A DNA stretch of 64,000 bases. Source: Limnoperna fortunei. Its lineage: Eukaryota > Mollusca > Bivalvia > Mytilida > Modiolidae. Position numbers and translations under genes: made by a program. The notes below the pieces were generated by a model that saw only the letters and a program-made list of their open reading frames with translations, did no database searches and had not been told where the DNA came from. The stretch lies in contig OX104120.1 in assembly GCA_944474755.1 (NCBI GenBank), positions 43,504,067 through 43,568,066 on the forward strand, given 5' to 3'. Below are positions 1 through 13,976 of the stretch, in pieces. Position 1 is the stretch's first letter. The number at the start of each line of letters is the position of its first letter.

Positions 1-2499
1 AATGAAACATATTGTGAAATTTTGACAGAATGTTCAGCCAGTGCATTTTTATATGGAACAGAAGTGTCACTTAATTTGAAATAAAAGTAAATTTTCTATG
101 ATAAGTCAAAATTATCAAATTTTAATACAGCCGAAGAGTAAAAAAACAATGGTGGTCCTACACCAACACACTAACATCTGGAGCTGTCTCCCTTGATGTG
201 TCATCTTCATACAAATGGGCAATATTTATGTAAATGTTTTATATGCATTTATTTTCAACAAATGTCAACAGTTATTTGTTGTCTAACCAGGCAATAGATC
301 TGAATGTTTTTCTCTGAGGTACATGTACTAGATCAGCTCAATGTTCTATTGAATGAAGCCAATGGCTGATAGTGTTTTATTGCCCTATACACCTTTCCAC
401 TATAGTCTTTACTAAGTTTGGTTGAAATTTTTAATTTAAGAGTCTTTAGAAACAATTTAATGAACAATTACAGTTGTGTTGGCTTGTAGTTAAAAAATAG
501 CAAATAAACATAAAAAACTATAATAACATAAAAAAATAATTTCAGTTTTTAAATATGTTAATTTTTCAGTTTTAAATATTATCATCTGCTAAATAGAATA
601 TGTCTTTCAAAGGCTTGAACACATTTGAAAAGTAATCAGTTAACTAATGAATATTCAAGAGGCTGTTTTAACAAATTAAAAAATCAGGATCATAAGGTCA
701 GGAGACAACAGAATGGTACTGGGCATTCTAATGATCATGCTACTGTCCAGTGTAGACTTTCTAATCATAAAAAGGGTACAATTAAAAAAAACAACCTGAA
801 ATTGTTATACCAATAGGTAATAACCCATTGTCATTTATTGAATTAGTTTAACATAGAGAAATTAATTTGCTAAACATAGAAATTTATTTTTGGGCTTTCT
901 TGGCAATAAATTCTGAAGACTTTGTTTATGTATGTATGCTTCTGATACAAAAATGGATTTTTACATTGTTTTATTAAATGTATCATTTTTGATTGAATAT
1001 ATTAAATAAAACTTTTAATTTTTAATTGTGTCAAGATTCAGTTCATCTACATGTATATCATATCCATTGTCATATTTCATTAGTTTCTTTGCTTAATTAT
1101 ATGCTTGCTTAATTATTTCATTTAGTCCTTTTTCTTATTGACATTCTGAGTACTTGTTATAAATTATTTACCAGTAAAGATTTTTTTCAGATGTTCAACA
1201 TGTGATATGTAATACATGGTAAAAACTGACATTCTATGCAATTACTTTCAGGTTCATAACATATAACAATAATTATCTCCCTTATTGTGACATTCTGTGC
1301 AAAGTTTGAAGTCTGTAATATTGAAACATAGGAAACAAAATATTTCTGCATAATTTTATAGAAGTTTAGTTATTTACATCTTACTAGGGTGTTTTGGCAT
1401 TTTACAGGGTTGTTATAAGTAGTTTTTACACGGACCTAATTTTGTGGTAATCTTGTATAATAATTTTAAAGATAAATAAAATAATATAAAACTTAATAGC
1501 AATAGATGGTGCAAGAATCACATAATTGTTCTGCTTTATGTATAGCTTAAGTAAAGCACCGATTGCTTGATATTGTAAGGATATAACGTCAAGTTAATCT
1601 TGACATACATTTTGTTACATTTATATATATAATCATGTTATTGTTCATCCTTGAATAATGCTCAAAATAAAATATTGGAAAAACATTGTGTCATATATAT
1701 GGAATTAGAACCTTGCCAGATTTCTCCAGGTACTCCGGCTTCCTCCAATAAAAACTGAATCCCATGATATAGCTGAAAAATTGCTGAAGTCTTGGATTCC
1801 ACATGAAAAGAAGACCTTTCCCTGTATACATGACTATCCAATCAATATTCATGAATGGTATGGGTCCTATCAGTTTTTCCCATAAAAGACATTTAATTAT
1901 TTTCTCTTAGAGTGTTATGTTATACCAAGTCCAGCTGTAGTGGTCATTTTTAATTTCCGATTTGCATTAAAAAAATTAAACTTCGTATGAGCAGACAATG
2001 TTTACAAACTACACTGAACACCACAACACAACAAATGCACAGCTCAATTGAACTGTTTGTAATGAAATATTAAAGACAAGAAAATGATTAATCTGTTTAG
2101 TAAGTATACGTACATGGTTCTGAATGATATATTTTAACGATTTCGTTATGAACGTGTAATTTTTATTTTAATAGTTATTAGTAATACACATGTAGGTGTA
2201 GGACCACCAAATACCGGGAACCAGTCCAGAGGTTGTACGTAAAAGTAGTACTATTCAACAGACAGGTTCACTTTTGTTCATATAGAATTTGAACCGCAAA
2301 TGATACCAGAATAAATTTGGTATTTTTGGAAAGCTGAATATTCTAGGAAACTTGAGGATAAAGTTTTATTGGTTTTAAATGAACACAAAATTGTTGAGAG
2401 TCAATAAGGGACATGAACTATTTTTTTGGACTGAAATAGAAAGTGAAAGTAGATTTTTAGACTGCGTGGACTTCAGGTTGAGCGTTCTTTCTTATATGC
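1..2499 (+). repeat. Array copy 1, long (L) monomer
   Basis: Full L structure, but its first ~1.2 kb carries the variants otherwise typical of S copies: AAAAGTAAAT near 85, TTTTTCTCTGAGG near 308 and CATATCCATTG near 1068. It also has private changes, such as GCTACTGTCC near 740 where the others read GCTATTGTCC. Confidence 0.95.
1711..1790 (+). repeat. SINE tail fragment inside the L monomer
   Basis: TTCTCCAGGTACTCCGGCTT, CCAATAAAAACTGAATCCC and GATATAGCTGAAAAATTGCT match the tail of the SINE seen complete at 21.65 and 26.9 kb. The fragment recurs in each L copy (near 5535, 9362, 13,187 and 16,980) and so was inserted before amplification. S copies lack it. Confidence 0.8.
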
Positions 2500-3824
2500 A
2501 ATGAAACATATTGTGAAATTTTGACAGAATGTTCAGCCAGTGCATTTTTATATGGAACAGAAGTGTCACTTAATTTGAAATAAAAGTAAATTTTCTATGA
2601 TAAGTCAAAATTATCAAATTTTAATACAGCCGAAGAGTAAAAAAACAATGGTGGTCCTACACCAACACACTAACATCTGGAGCTGTCTCCCTTGATGTGT
2701 CATCTTCATACAAATGGGCAATATTTATGTAAATGTTTTATATGCATTTATTTTCAACAAATGTCAACAGTTATTTGTTGTCTAACCAGGCAATAGATCT
2801 GAATGTTTTTCTCTGAGGTACATGTACTAGATCAGCTCAATGTTCTATTGAATGAAGCCAATGGCTGATAGTGTTTTATTGCCCTATACACCTTTCCACT
2901 ATAGTCTTTACTAAGTTTGGTTGAAATTTTTAATTTAAGAGTCTTTAGAAACAATTTAATGAACAATTACAGTTGTGTTGGCTTGTAGTTAAAAAATAGC
3001 AAATAAACATAAAAAACTATAATAACATAAAAAAATAATTTCAGTTTTTAAATATGTTAATTTTTCAGTTTTAAATATTATCATCTGCTAAATAGAATAT
3101 GTGTCTTTCAAAGGCTTGAACACATTTGAAAAGTAATCAGTTAACTAATGAATATTCAAGAGGCTGTTTTAACAAATTAAAAAATCAGGATCATAAGGTC
3201 AGGAGACAACAGAATGGTACTGGGCATTCTAATGATCATGCTATTGTCCAGTGTAGACTTTCTAATCATAAAAAGGGTACAATTAAAAAAAACAACCTGA
3301 AATTGTTATACCAATAGGTAATAACCCATTGTCATTTATTGAATTAGTTTAACATAGAGAAATTAATTTGCTAAACATAGAAATTTATTTTTGGGCTTTC
3401 TTGGCAATAAATTCTGAAGACTTTGTTTATGTATGTATGCTTCTGATACAAAAATGGATTTTTACATTGTTTTTATTAAATGTATCATTTTTGATTGAAT
3501 ATATTAAATAAAACTTTTAATTTTTAATTGTGTCAAGATTCAGTTCATCTACATGTATATCATATCCATTGTCATATTTCATTAGTTTCTTTGCTTAATT
3601 ATATGCTTGCTTAATTATTTCATTTAGTCCTTTTTCTTATTGACATTCTGAGTACTTGTTATAAATTATTTACCAGTAAAGATTTTTTTCAGATGTTCAA
3701 CATGTGATATGTAATACATGGTAAAAACTGACATTCTATGCTAACTGATAGGACCCATACCATTGCAGTGAAAGTAGATTTTTAGACTGCGTGGACTTCA
3801 GGTTGAGCGTTCTTTCTTATATGC
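2500..3824 (+). repeat. Array copy 2, short (S) monomer
   Basis: It lacks the ~1.2 kb equivalent to about 1239-2442 of copy 1. The junction at 3741-3766 carries a 26-bp filler that includes a 22-bp inverted piece of the missing segment. Confidence 0.95.
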
Positions 3825-6320
3825 AATGAAACATATTGTGAAATTTTGACAGAATGTTCAGCCAGTGCATTTTTATATGGAACAGAAGTGTCACTTAATT
3901 TGAAATAAAGGTAAATTTTCTATGATAAGTCAAAATTATCAAATTTTAATACAGCCGAAGAGTAAAAAAACAATGGTGGTCCTACACCAACACACTAACA
4001 TCTGGAGCTGTCTCCCTTGATGTGTCATCTTCATAAAAATGGGCAATATTTATGTAAATGTTTTATATGCATTTATTTTCAACAAATGTCAACAGTTATT
4101 TGTTGTCTAACCAGGCAATAGATCTGAATGTTTTTTCTCCGAGGTACATGTACTAGATCAGCTCAATGTTCTATTGAATGAAGCCAATGGCTGATAGTGT
4201 TTTATTGCCCTATACACCTTTCCACTATAGTCTTTACTAAGTTTGGTTGAAATTTTTAATTTAAGAGTCTTTAGAAACAATTTAATGAACAATTACAGTT
4301 GTGTTGGCTTGTAGTTAAAAAATAGCAAATAAACATAAAAAACTATAATAACATAAAAAAATAATTTCAGTTTTTAAATATGTTAATTTTTCAGTTTTAA
4401 ATATTATCATCTGCTAAATAGAATATGTGTCTTTCAAAGGCTTGAACACATTTGAAAAGTAATCAGTTAACTAATGAATATTCAAGAGGCTGTTTTAACA
4501 AATTAAAAAATCAGGATCATAAGGTCAGGAGACAACAGAATGGTACTGGGCATTCTAATGATCATGCTATTGTCCAGTGTAGACTTTCTAATCATAAAAA
4601 GGGTACAATTAAAAAAAACAACCTGAAATTGTTATACCAATAGGTAATAACCCATTGTCATTTATTGAATTAGTTTAACATAGAGAAATTAATTTGCTAA
4701 ACATAGAAATTTATTTTTGGGCTTTCTTGGCAATAAATTCTGAAGACTTTGTTTATGTATGTATGCTTCTGATACAAAAATGGATTTTTACATTGTTTTT
4801 ATTAAATGTATCATTTTTGATTGAATATATTAAATAAAACTTTTAATTTTTAATTGTGTCAAGATTCAGTTCATCTACATGTATATCATATCTATTGTCA
4901 TATTTCATTAGTTTCTTTGCTTAATTATATGCTTGCTTAATTATTTCATTTAGTCCTTTTTCTTATTGACATTCTGAGTACTTGTTATAAATTATTTACC
5001 AGTAAAGATTTTTTTCAGATGTTCAACATGTGATATGTAATACATGGTAAAAACTGACATTCTATGCAATTACTTTCAGGTTCATAACATATAACAATAA
5101 TTATCTCCCTTATTGTGACATTCTGTGCAAAGTTTGAAGTCTGTAATATTGAAACATAGGAAACAAAATATTTCTGCATAATTTTATAGAAGTTTAGTTA
5201 TTTACATCTTACTAGGGTGTTTTGGCATTTTACAGGGTTGTTATAAGTAGTTTTTACACGGACCTAATTTTGTGGTAATCTTGTATAATAATTTTAAAGA
5301 TAAATAAAATAATATAAAACTTAATAGCAATAGATGGTGCAAGAATCACATAATTGTTCTGCTTTATGTATAGCTTAAGTAAAGCACCGATTGCTTGATA
5401 TTGTAAGGATATAACGTCAAGTTAATCTTGACACACATTTTGTTACATTTATATATATAATCATGTTATTGTTCATCCTTGAATAATGCTCAAAATAAAA
5501 TATTGGAAAAACATTGTGTCATATATATGGAATTAGAACCTTGCCAGATTTCTCCAGGTACTCCGGCTTCCTCCAATAAAAACTGAATCCCATGATATAG
5601 CTGAAAAATTGCTGAAGTCTTGGATTCCACATGAAAAGAAGACCTTTTCCTGTATACATGACTATCCAATCAATATTCATGAATGGTATGGGTCCTATCA
5701 GTTTTTCCCATAAAAGACATTTAATTATTTTCTCTTAGAGTGTTATGTTATACCAAGTCCAGCTGTAGTGGTCATTTTTAATTTCCGATTTGCATTAAAA
5801 AAATTAAACTTCGTATGAGCAGACAATGTTTACAAACTACACTGACCACCACAACACAACAAATGCACAGCTCAATTGAACTGTTTGTAATGAAATATTA
5901 AAGACAAGAAAATGATTAATCTGTTTAGTAAGTATACGTACATGGTTCTGAATGATATATTTTAACGATTTCGTTATGAACGTGTAATTTTTATTTTAAT
6001 AGTTATTAGTAATACACATGTAGGTGTAGGACCACCAAATACCGGGAACCAGGTTGTACGTAAAAGTAGTACTATTCAACAGACAGGTTCACTTTTGTTC
6101 ATATAGAATTTGAACCGCAAATGATACCAGAATAAATTTGGTATTTTTGGAAAGCTGAATATTCTAGGAAACTTGAGGATAAAGTTTTATTGGTTTTAAA
6201 TGAACACAAAATTGTTGAGAGTCAATAAGGGACATGAACTATTTTTTTGGACTGAAATAGAAAGTGAAAGTAGATTTTTAGACTGCGTGGACTTCAGGTT
6301 GAGCGTTCTTTCTTATATGC
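3825..6320 (+). repeat. Array copy 3, L monomer
   Basis: L-type variants AAAGGTAAAT and TTTTTTCTCCGAGG are present. It is 7 bp shorter near 6052 (GGGAACCAGGTTG) than the other L copies. Confidence 0.95.
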
Positions 6321-7645
6321 AATGAAACATATTGTGAAATTTTGACAGAATGTTCAGCCAGTGCATTTTTATATGGAACAGAAGTGTCACTTAATTTGAA
6401 ATAAAAGTAAATTTTCTATGATAAGTCAAAATTATCAAATTTTAATACAGCCGAAGAGTAAAAAAACAATGGTGGTCCTACACCAACACACTAACATCTG
6501 GAGCTGTCTCCCTTGATGTGTCATCTTCATAAAAATGGGCAATATTTATGTAAATGTTTTATATGCATTTATTTTCAACAAATGTCAACAGTTATTTGTT
6601 GTCTAACCAGGCAATAGATCTGAATGTTTTTCTCTGAGGTACATGTACTAGATCAGCTCAATGTTCTATTGAATGAAGCCAATGGCTGATAGTGTTTTAT
6701 TGCCCTATACACCTTTCCACTATAGTCTTTACTAAGTTTGGTTGAAATTTTTAATTTAAGAGTCTTTAGAAACAATTTAATGAACAATTACAGTTGTGTT
6801 GGCTTGTAGTTAAAAAATAGCAAATAAACATAAAAAACTATAATAACATAAAAAAATAATTTCAGTTTTTAAATATGTTAATTTTTCAGTTTTAAATATT
6901 ATCATCTGCTAAATAGAATATGTGTCTTTCAAAGGCTTGAACACATTTGAAAAGTAATCAGTTAACTAATGAATATTCAAGAGGCTGTTTTAACAAATTA
7001 AAAAATCAGGATCATAAGGTCAGGAGACAACAGAATGGTACTGGGCATTCTAATGATCATGCTATTGTCCAGTGTAGACTTTCTAATCATAAAAAGGGTA
7101 CAATTAAAAAAAACAACCTGAAATTGTTATACCAATAGGTAATAACCCATTGTCATTTATTGAATTAGTTTAACATAGAGAAATTAATTTGCTAAACATA
7201 GAAATTTATTTTTGGGCTTTCTTGGCAATAAATTCTGAAGACTTTGTTTATGTATGTATGCTTCTGATACAAAAATGGATTTTTACATTGTTTTTATTAA
7301 ATGTATCATTTTTGATTGAATATATTAAATAAAACTTTTAATTTTTAATTGTGTCAAGATTCAGTTCATCTACATGTATATCATATCCATTGTCATATTT
7401 CATTAGTTTCTTTGCTTAATTATATGCTTGCTTAATTATTTCATTTAGTCCTTTTTCTTATTGACATTCTGAGTACTTGTTATAAATTATTTACCAGTAA
7501 AGATTTTTTTCAGATGTTCAACATGTGATATGTAATACATGGTAAAAACTGACATTCTATGCTAACTGATAGGACCCATACCATTGCAGTGAAAGTAGAT
7601 TTTTAGACTGCGTGGACTTCAGGTTGAGCGTTCTTTCTTATATGC
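6321..7645 (+). repeat. Array copy 4, S monomer
   Basis: Same deletion and same inverted filler junction (near 7562-7587) as copy 2; S-type variants. Confidence 0.95.
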
Positions 7646-10148
7646 AATGAAACATATTGTGAAATTTTGACAGAATGTTCAGCCAGTGCATTTTTATATG
7701 GAACAGAAGTGTCACTTAATTTGAAATAAAGGTAAATTTTCTATGATAAGTCAAAATTATCAAATTTTAATACAGCCGAAGAGTAAAAAAACAATGGTGG
7801 TCCTACACCAACACACTAACATCTGGAGCTGTCTCCCTTGATGTGTCATCTTCATAAAAATGGGCAATATTTATGTAAATGTTTTATATGCATTTATTTT
7901 CAACAAATGTCAACAGTTATTTGTTGTCTAACCAGGCAATAGATCTGAATGTTTTTTCTCCGAGGTACATGTACTAGATCAGCTCAATGTTCTATTGAAT
8001 GAAGCCAATGGCTGATAGTGTTTTATTGCCCTATACACCTTTCCACTATAGTCTTTACTAAGTTTGGTTGAAATTTTTAATTTAAGAGTCTTTAGAAACA
8101 ATTTAATGAACAATTACAGTTGTGTTGGCTTGTAGTTAAAAAATAGCAAATAAACATAAAAAACTATAATAACATAAAAAAATAATTTCAGTTTTTAAAT
8201 ATGTTAATTTTTCAGTTTTAAATATTATCATCTGCTAAATAGAATATGTGTCTTTCAAAGGCTTGAACACGTTTGAAAAGTAATCAGTTAACTAATGAAT
8301 ATTCAAGAGGCTGTTTTAACAAATTAAAAAATCAGGATCATAAGGTCAGGAGACAACAGAATGGTACTGGGCATTCTAATGATCATGCTATTGTCCAGTG
8401 TAGACTTTCTAATCATAAAAAGGGTACAATTAAAAAAAACAACCTGAAATTGTTATACCAATAGGTAATAACCCATTGTCATTTATTGAATTAGTTTAAC
8501 ATAGAGAAATTAATTTGCTAAACATAGAAATTTATTTTTGGGCTTTCTTGGCAATAAATTCTGAAGACTTTGTTTATGTATGTATGCTTCTGATACAAAA
8601 ATGGATTTTTACATTGTTTTTATTAAATGTATCATTTTTGATTGAATATATTAAATAAAACTTTTAATTTTTAATTGTGTCAAGATTCAGTTCATCTACA
8701 TGTATATCATATCTATTGTCATATTTCATTAGTTTCTTTGCTTAATTATATGCTTGCTTAATTATTTCATTTAGTCCTTTTTCTTATTGACATTCTGAGT
8801 ACTTGTTATAAATTATTTACCAGTAAAGATTTTTTTCAGATGTTCAACATGTGATATGTAATACATGGTAAAAACTGACATTCTATGCAATTACTTTCAG
8901 GTTCATAACATATAACAATAATTATCTCCCTTATTGTGACATTCTGTGCAAAGTTTGAAGTCTGTAATATTGAAACATAGGAAACAAAATATTTCTGCAT
9001 AATTTTATAGAAGTTTAGTTATTTACATCTTACTAGGGTGTTTTGGCATTTTACAGGGTTGTTATAAGTAGTTTTTACACGGACCTAATTTTGTGGTAAT
9101 CTTGTATAATAATTTTAAAGATAAATAAAATAATATAAAACTTAATAGCAATAGATGGTGCAAGAATCACATAATTGTTCTGCTTTATGTATAGCTTAAG
9201 TAAAGCACCGATTGCTTGATATTGTAAGGATATAACGTCAAGTTAATCTTGACACACATTTTGTTACATTTATATATATAATCATGTTATTGTTCATCCT
9301 TGAATAATGCTCAAAATAAAATATTGGAAAAACATTGTGTCATATATATGGAATTAGAACCTTGCCAGATTTCTCCAGGTACTCCGGCTTCCTCCAATAA
9401 AAACTGAATCCCATGATATAGCTGAAAAATTGCTGAAGTCTTGGATTCCACATGAAAAGAAGACCTTTTCCTGTATACATGACTATCCAATCAATATTCA
9501 TGAATGGTATGGGTCCTATCAGTTTTTCCCATAAAAGACATTTAATTATTTTCTCTTAGAGTGTTATGTTATACCAAGTCCAGCTGTAGTGGTCATTTTT
9601 AATTTCCGATTTGCATTAAAAAAATTAAACTTCGTATGAGCAGACAATGTTTACAAACTACACTGACCACCACAACACAACAAATGCACAGCTCAATTGA
9701 ACTGTTTGTAATGAAATATTAAAGACAAGAAAATGATTAATCTGTTTAGTAAGTATACGTACATGGTTCTGAATGATATATTTTAACGATTTCGTTATGA
9801 ACGTGTAATTTTTATTTTAATAGTTATTAGTAATACACATGTAGGTGTAGGACCACCAAATACCGGGAACCAGTCCAGAGGTTGTACGTAAAAGTAGTAC
9901 TATTCAACAGACAGGTTCACTTTTGTTCATATAGAATTTGAACCGCAAATGATACCAGAATAAATTTGGTATTTTTGGAAAGCTGAATATTCTAGGAAAC
10001 TTGAGGATAAAGTTTTATTGGTTTTAAATGAACACAAAATTGTTGAGAGTCAATAAGGGACATGAACTATTTTTTTGGACTGAAATAGAAAGTGAAAGTA
10101 GATTTTTAGACTGCGTGGACTTCAGGTTGAGCGTTCTTTCTTATATGC
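7646..10148 (+). repeat. Array copy 5, L monomer
   Basis: Nearly identical to copies 3 and 7, with L-type variants. It shares ACACGTTTGAAAAG near 8268 with copy 7, where copy 3 has ACACATTTG. Confidence 0.95.
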
Positions 10149-11472
10149 AATGAAACATATTGTGAAATTTTGACAGAATGTTCAGCCAGTGCATTTTTAT
10201 ATGGAACAGAAGTGTCACTTAATTTGAAATAAAAGTAAATTTTCTATGATAAGTCAAAATTATCAAATTTTAATACAGCCGAAGAGTAAAAAAACAATGG
10301 TGGTCCTACACCAACACACTAACATCTGGAGCTGTCTCCCTTGATGTGTCATCTTCATAAAAATGGGCAATATTTATGTAAATGTTTTATATGCATTTAT
10401 TTTCAACAAATGTCAACAGTTATTTGTTGTCTAACCAGGCAATAGATCTGAATGTTTTTCTCTGAGGTACATGTACTAGATCAGCTCAATGTTCTATTGA
10501 ATGAAGCCAATGGCTGATAGTGTTTTATTGCCCTATACACCTTTCCACTATAGTCTTTACTAAGTTTGGTTGAAATTTTTAATTTAAGAGTCTTTAGAAA
10601 CAATTTAATGAACAATTACAGTTGTGTTGGCTTGTAGTTAAAAAATAGCAAATAAACATAAAAAACTATAATAACATAAAAAAATAATTTCAGTTTTTAA
10701 ATATGTTAATTTTTCAGTTTTAAATATTATCATCTGCTAAATAGAATATGTGTCTTTCAAAGGCTTGAACACATTTGAAAAGTAATCAGTTAACTAATGA
10801 ATATTCAAGAGGCTGTTTTAACAAATTAAAAAATCAGGATCATAAGGTCAGGAGACAACAGAATGGTACTGGGCATTCTAATGATCATGCTATTGTCCAG
10901 TGTAGACTTTCTAATCATAAAAAGGGTACAATTAAAAAAAACAACCTGAAATTGTTATACCAATAGGTAATAACCCATTGTCATTTATTGAATTAGTTTA
11001 ACATAGAGAAATTAATTTGCTAAACATAGAAATTTATTTTTGGGCTTTCTTGGCAATAAATTCTGAAGACTTTGTTTATGTATGTATGCTTCTGATACAA
11101 AAATGGATTTTTACATTGTTTTTATTAAATGTATCATTTTTGATTGAATATATTAAATAAAACTTTTAATTTTTAATTGTGTCAAGATTCAGTTCATCTA
11201 CATGTATATCATATCCATTGTCATATTTCATTAGTTTCTTTGCTTAATTATATGCTTGCTTAATTATTTCATTTAGTCCTTTTTCTTATTGACATTCTGA
11301 GTACTTGTTATAAATTATTTACCAGTAAAGATTTTTTCAGATGTTCAACATGTGATATGTAATACATGGTAAAAACTGACATTCTATGCTAACTGATAGG
11401 ACCCATACCATTGCAGTGAAAGTAGATTTTTAGACTGCGTGGACTTCAGGTTGAGCGTTCTTTCTTATATGC
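10149..11472 (+). repeat. Array copy 6, S monomer
   Basis: S-type variants and the shared deletion junction near 11,389; one base shorter in a T run near 11,332. Confidence 0.95.
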
Positions 11473-13976
11473 AATGAAACATATTGTGAAATTTTGACAG
11501 AATGTTCAGCCAGTGCATTTTTATATGGAACAGAAGTGTCACTTAATTTGAAATAAAGGTAAATTTTCTATGATAAGTCAAAATTATCAAATTTTAATAC
11601 AGCCGAAGAGTAAAAAAACAATGGTGGTCCTACACCAACACACTAACATCTGGAGCTGTCTCCCTTGATGTGTCATCTTCATAAAAATGGGCAATATTTA
11701 TGTAAATGTTTTATATGCATTTATTTTCAACAAATGTCAACAGTTATTTGTTGTCTAACCAGGCAATAGATCTGAATGTTTTTTCTCCGAGGTACATGTA
11801 CTAGATCAGCTCAATGTTCTATTGAATGAAGCCAATGGCTGATAGTGTTTTATTGCCCTATACACCTTTCCACTATAGTCTTTACTAAGTTTGGTTGAAA
11901 TTTTTAATTTAAGAGTCTTTAGAAACAATTTAATGAACAATTACAGTTGTGTTGGCTTGTAGTTAAAAAATAGCAAATAAACATAAAAAACTATAATAAC
12001 ATAAAAAAATAATTTCAGTTTTTAAATATGTTAATTTTTCAGTTTTAAATATTATCATCTGCTAAATAGAATATGTGTCTTTCAAAGGCTTGAACACGTT
12101 TGAAAAGTAATCAGTTAACTAATGAATATTCAAGAGGCTGTTTTAACAAATTAAAAAATCAGGATCATAAGGTCAGGAGACAACAGAATGGTACTGGGCA
12201 TTCTAATGATCATGCTATTGTCCAGTGTAGACTTTCTAATCATAAAAAGGGTACAATTAAAAAAAACAACCTGAAATTGTTATACCAATAGGTAATAACC
12301 CATTGTCATTTATTGAATTAGTTTAACATAGAGAAATTAATTTGCTAAACATAGAAATTTATTTTTGGGCTTTCTTGGCAATAAATTCTGAAGACTTTGT
12401 TTATGTATGTATGCTTCTGATACAAAAATGGATTTTTACATTGTTTTTATTAAATGTATCATTTTTGATTGAATATATTAAATAAAACTTTTAATTTTTA
12501 ATTGTGTCAAGATTCAGTTCATCTACATGTATATCATATCTATTGTCATATTTCATTAGTTTCTTTGCTTAATTATATGCTTGCTTAATTATTTCATTTA
12601 GTCCTTTTTCTTATTGACATTCTGAGTACTTGTTATAAATTATTTACCAGTAAAGATTTTTTTCAGATGTTCAACATGTGATATGTAATACATGGTAAAA
12701 ACTGACATTCTATGCAATTACTTTCAGGTTCATAACATATAACAATAATTATCTCCCTTATTGTGACATTCTGTGCAAAGTTTGAAGTCTGTAATATTGA
12801 AACATAGGAAACAAAATATTTCTGCATAATTTTATAGAAGTTTAGTTATTTACATCTTACTAGGGTGTTTTGGCATTTTACAGGGTTGTTATAAGTAGTT
12901 TTTACACGGACCTAATTTTGTGGTAATCTTGTATAATAATTTTAAAGATAAATAAAATAATATAAAACTTAATAGCAATAGATGGTGCAAGAATCACATA
13001 ATTGTTCTGCTTTATGTATAGCTTAAGTAAAGCACCGATTGCTTGATATTGTAAGGATATAACGTCAAGTTAATCTTGACACACATTTTGTTACATTTAT
13101 ATATATAATCATGTTATTGTTCATCCTTGAATAATGCTCAAAATAAAATATTGGAAAAACATTGTGTCATATATATGGAATTAGAACCTTGCCAGATTTC
13201 TCCAGGTACTCCGGCTTCCTCCAATAAAAACTGAATCCCATGATATAGCTGAAAAATTGCTGAAGTCTTGGATTCCACATGAAAAGAAGACCTTTTCCTG
13301 TATACATGACTATCCAATCAATATTCATGAATGGTATGGGTCCTATCAGTTTTTCCCATAAAAGACATTTAATTATTTTCTCTTAGAGTGTTATGTTATA
13401 CCAAGTCCAGCTGTAGTGGTCATTTTTAATTTCCGATTTGCATTAAAAAAATTAAACTTCGTATGAGCAGACAATGTTTACAAACTACACTGACCACCAC
13501 AACACAACAAATGCACAGCTCAATTGAACTGTTTGTAATGAAATATTAAAGACAAGAAAATGATTAATCTGTTTAGTAAGTATACGTACATGGTTCTGAA
13601 TGATATATTTTAACGATTTCGTTATGAACGTGTAATTTTTATTTTAATAGTTATTAGTAATACACATGTAGGTGTAGGACCACCAAATACCGGGAACCAG
13701 TCCAGAGGTTGTACGTAAAAGTAGTACTATTCAACAGACAGGTTCACTTTTGTTCATATAGAATTTGAACCGCAAATGATACCAGAATAAATTTGGTATT
13801 TTTGGAAAGCTGAATATTCTAGGAAACTTGAGGATAAAGTTTTATTGGTTTTAAATGAACACAAAATTGTTGAGAGTCAATAAGGGACATGAACTATTTT
13901 TTTTGGACTGAAATAGAAAGTGAAAGTAGATTTTTAGACTGCGTGGACTTCAGGTTGAGCGTTCTTTCTTATATGC
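11473..13976 (+). repeat. Array copy 7, L monomer
   Basis: Nearly identical to copy 5, including the shared ACACGTTTG variant; one extra T near 13,900. Confidence 0.95.

Noticed and set aside
625..816. 63-codon frame repeated in eight array copies as a possible conserved small gene
   Set aside because: It begins with TTG, not ATG. Its conservation is explained by the array's homogenisation, it is broken in copy 9, and the sequence has no recognisable motif or gene context.
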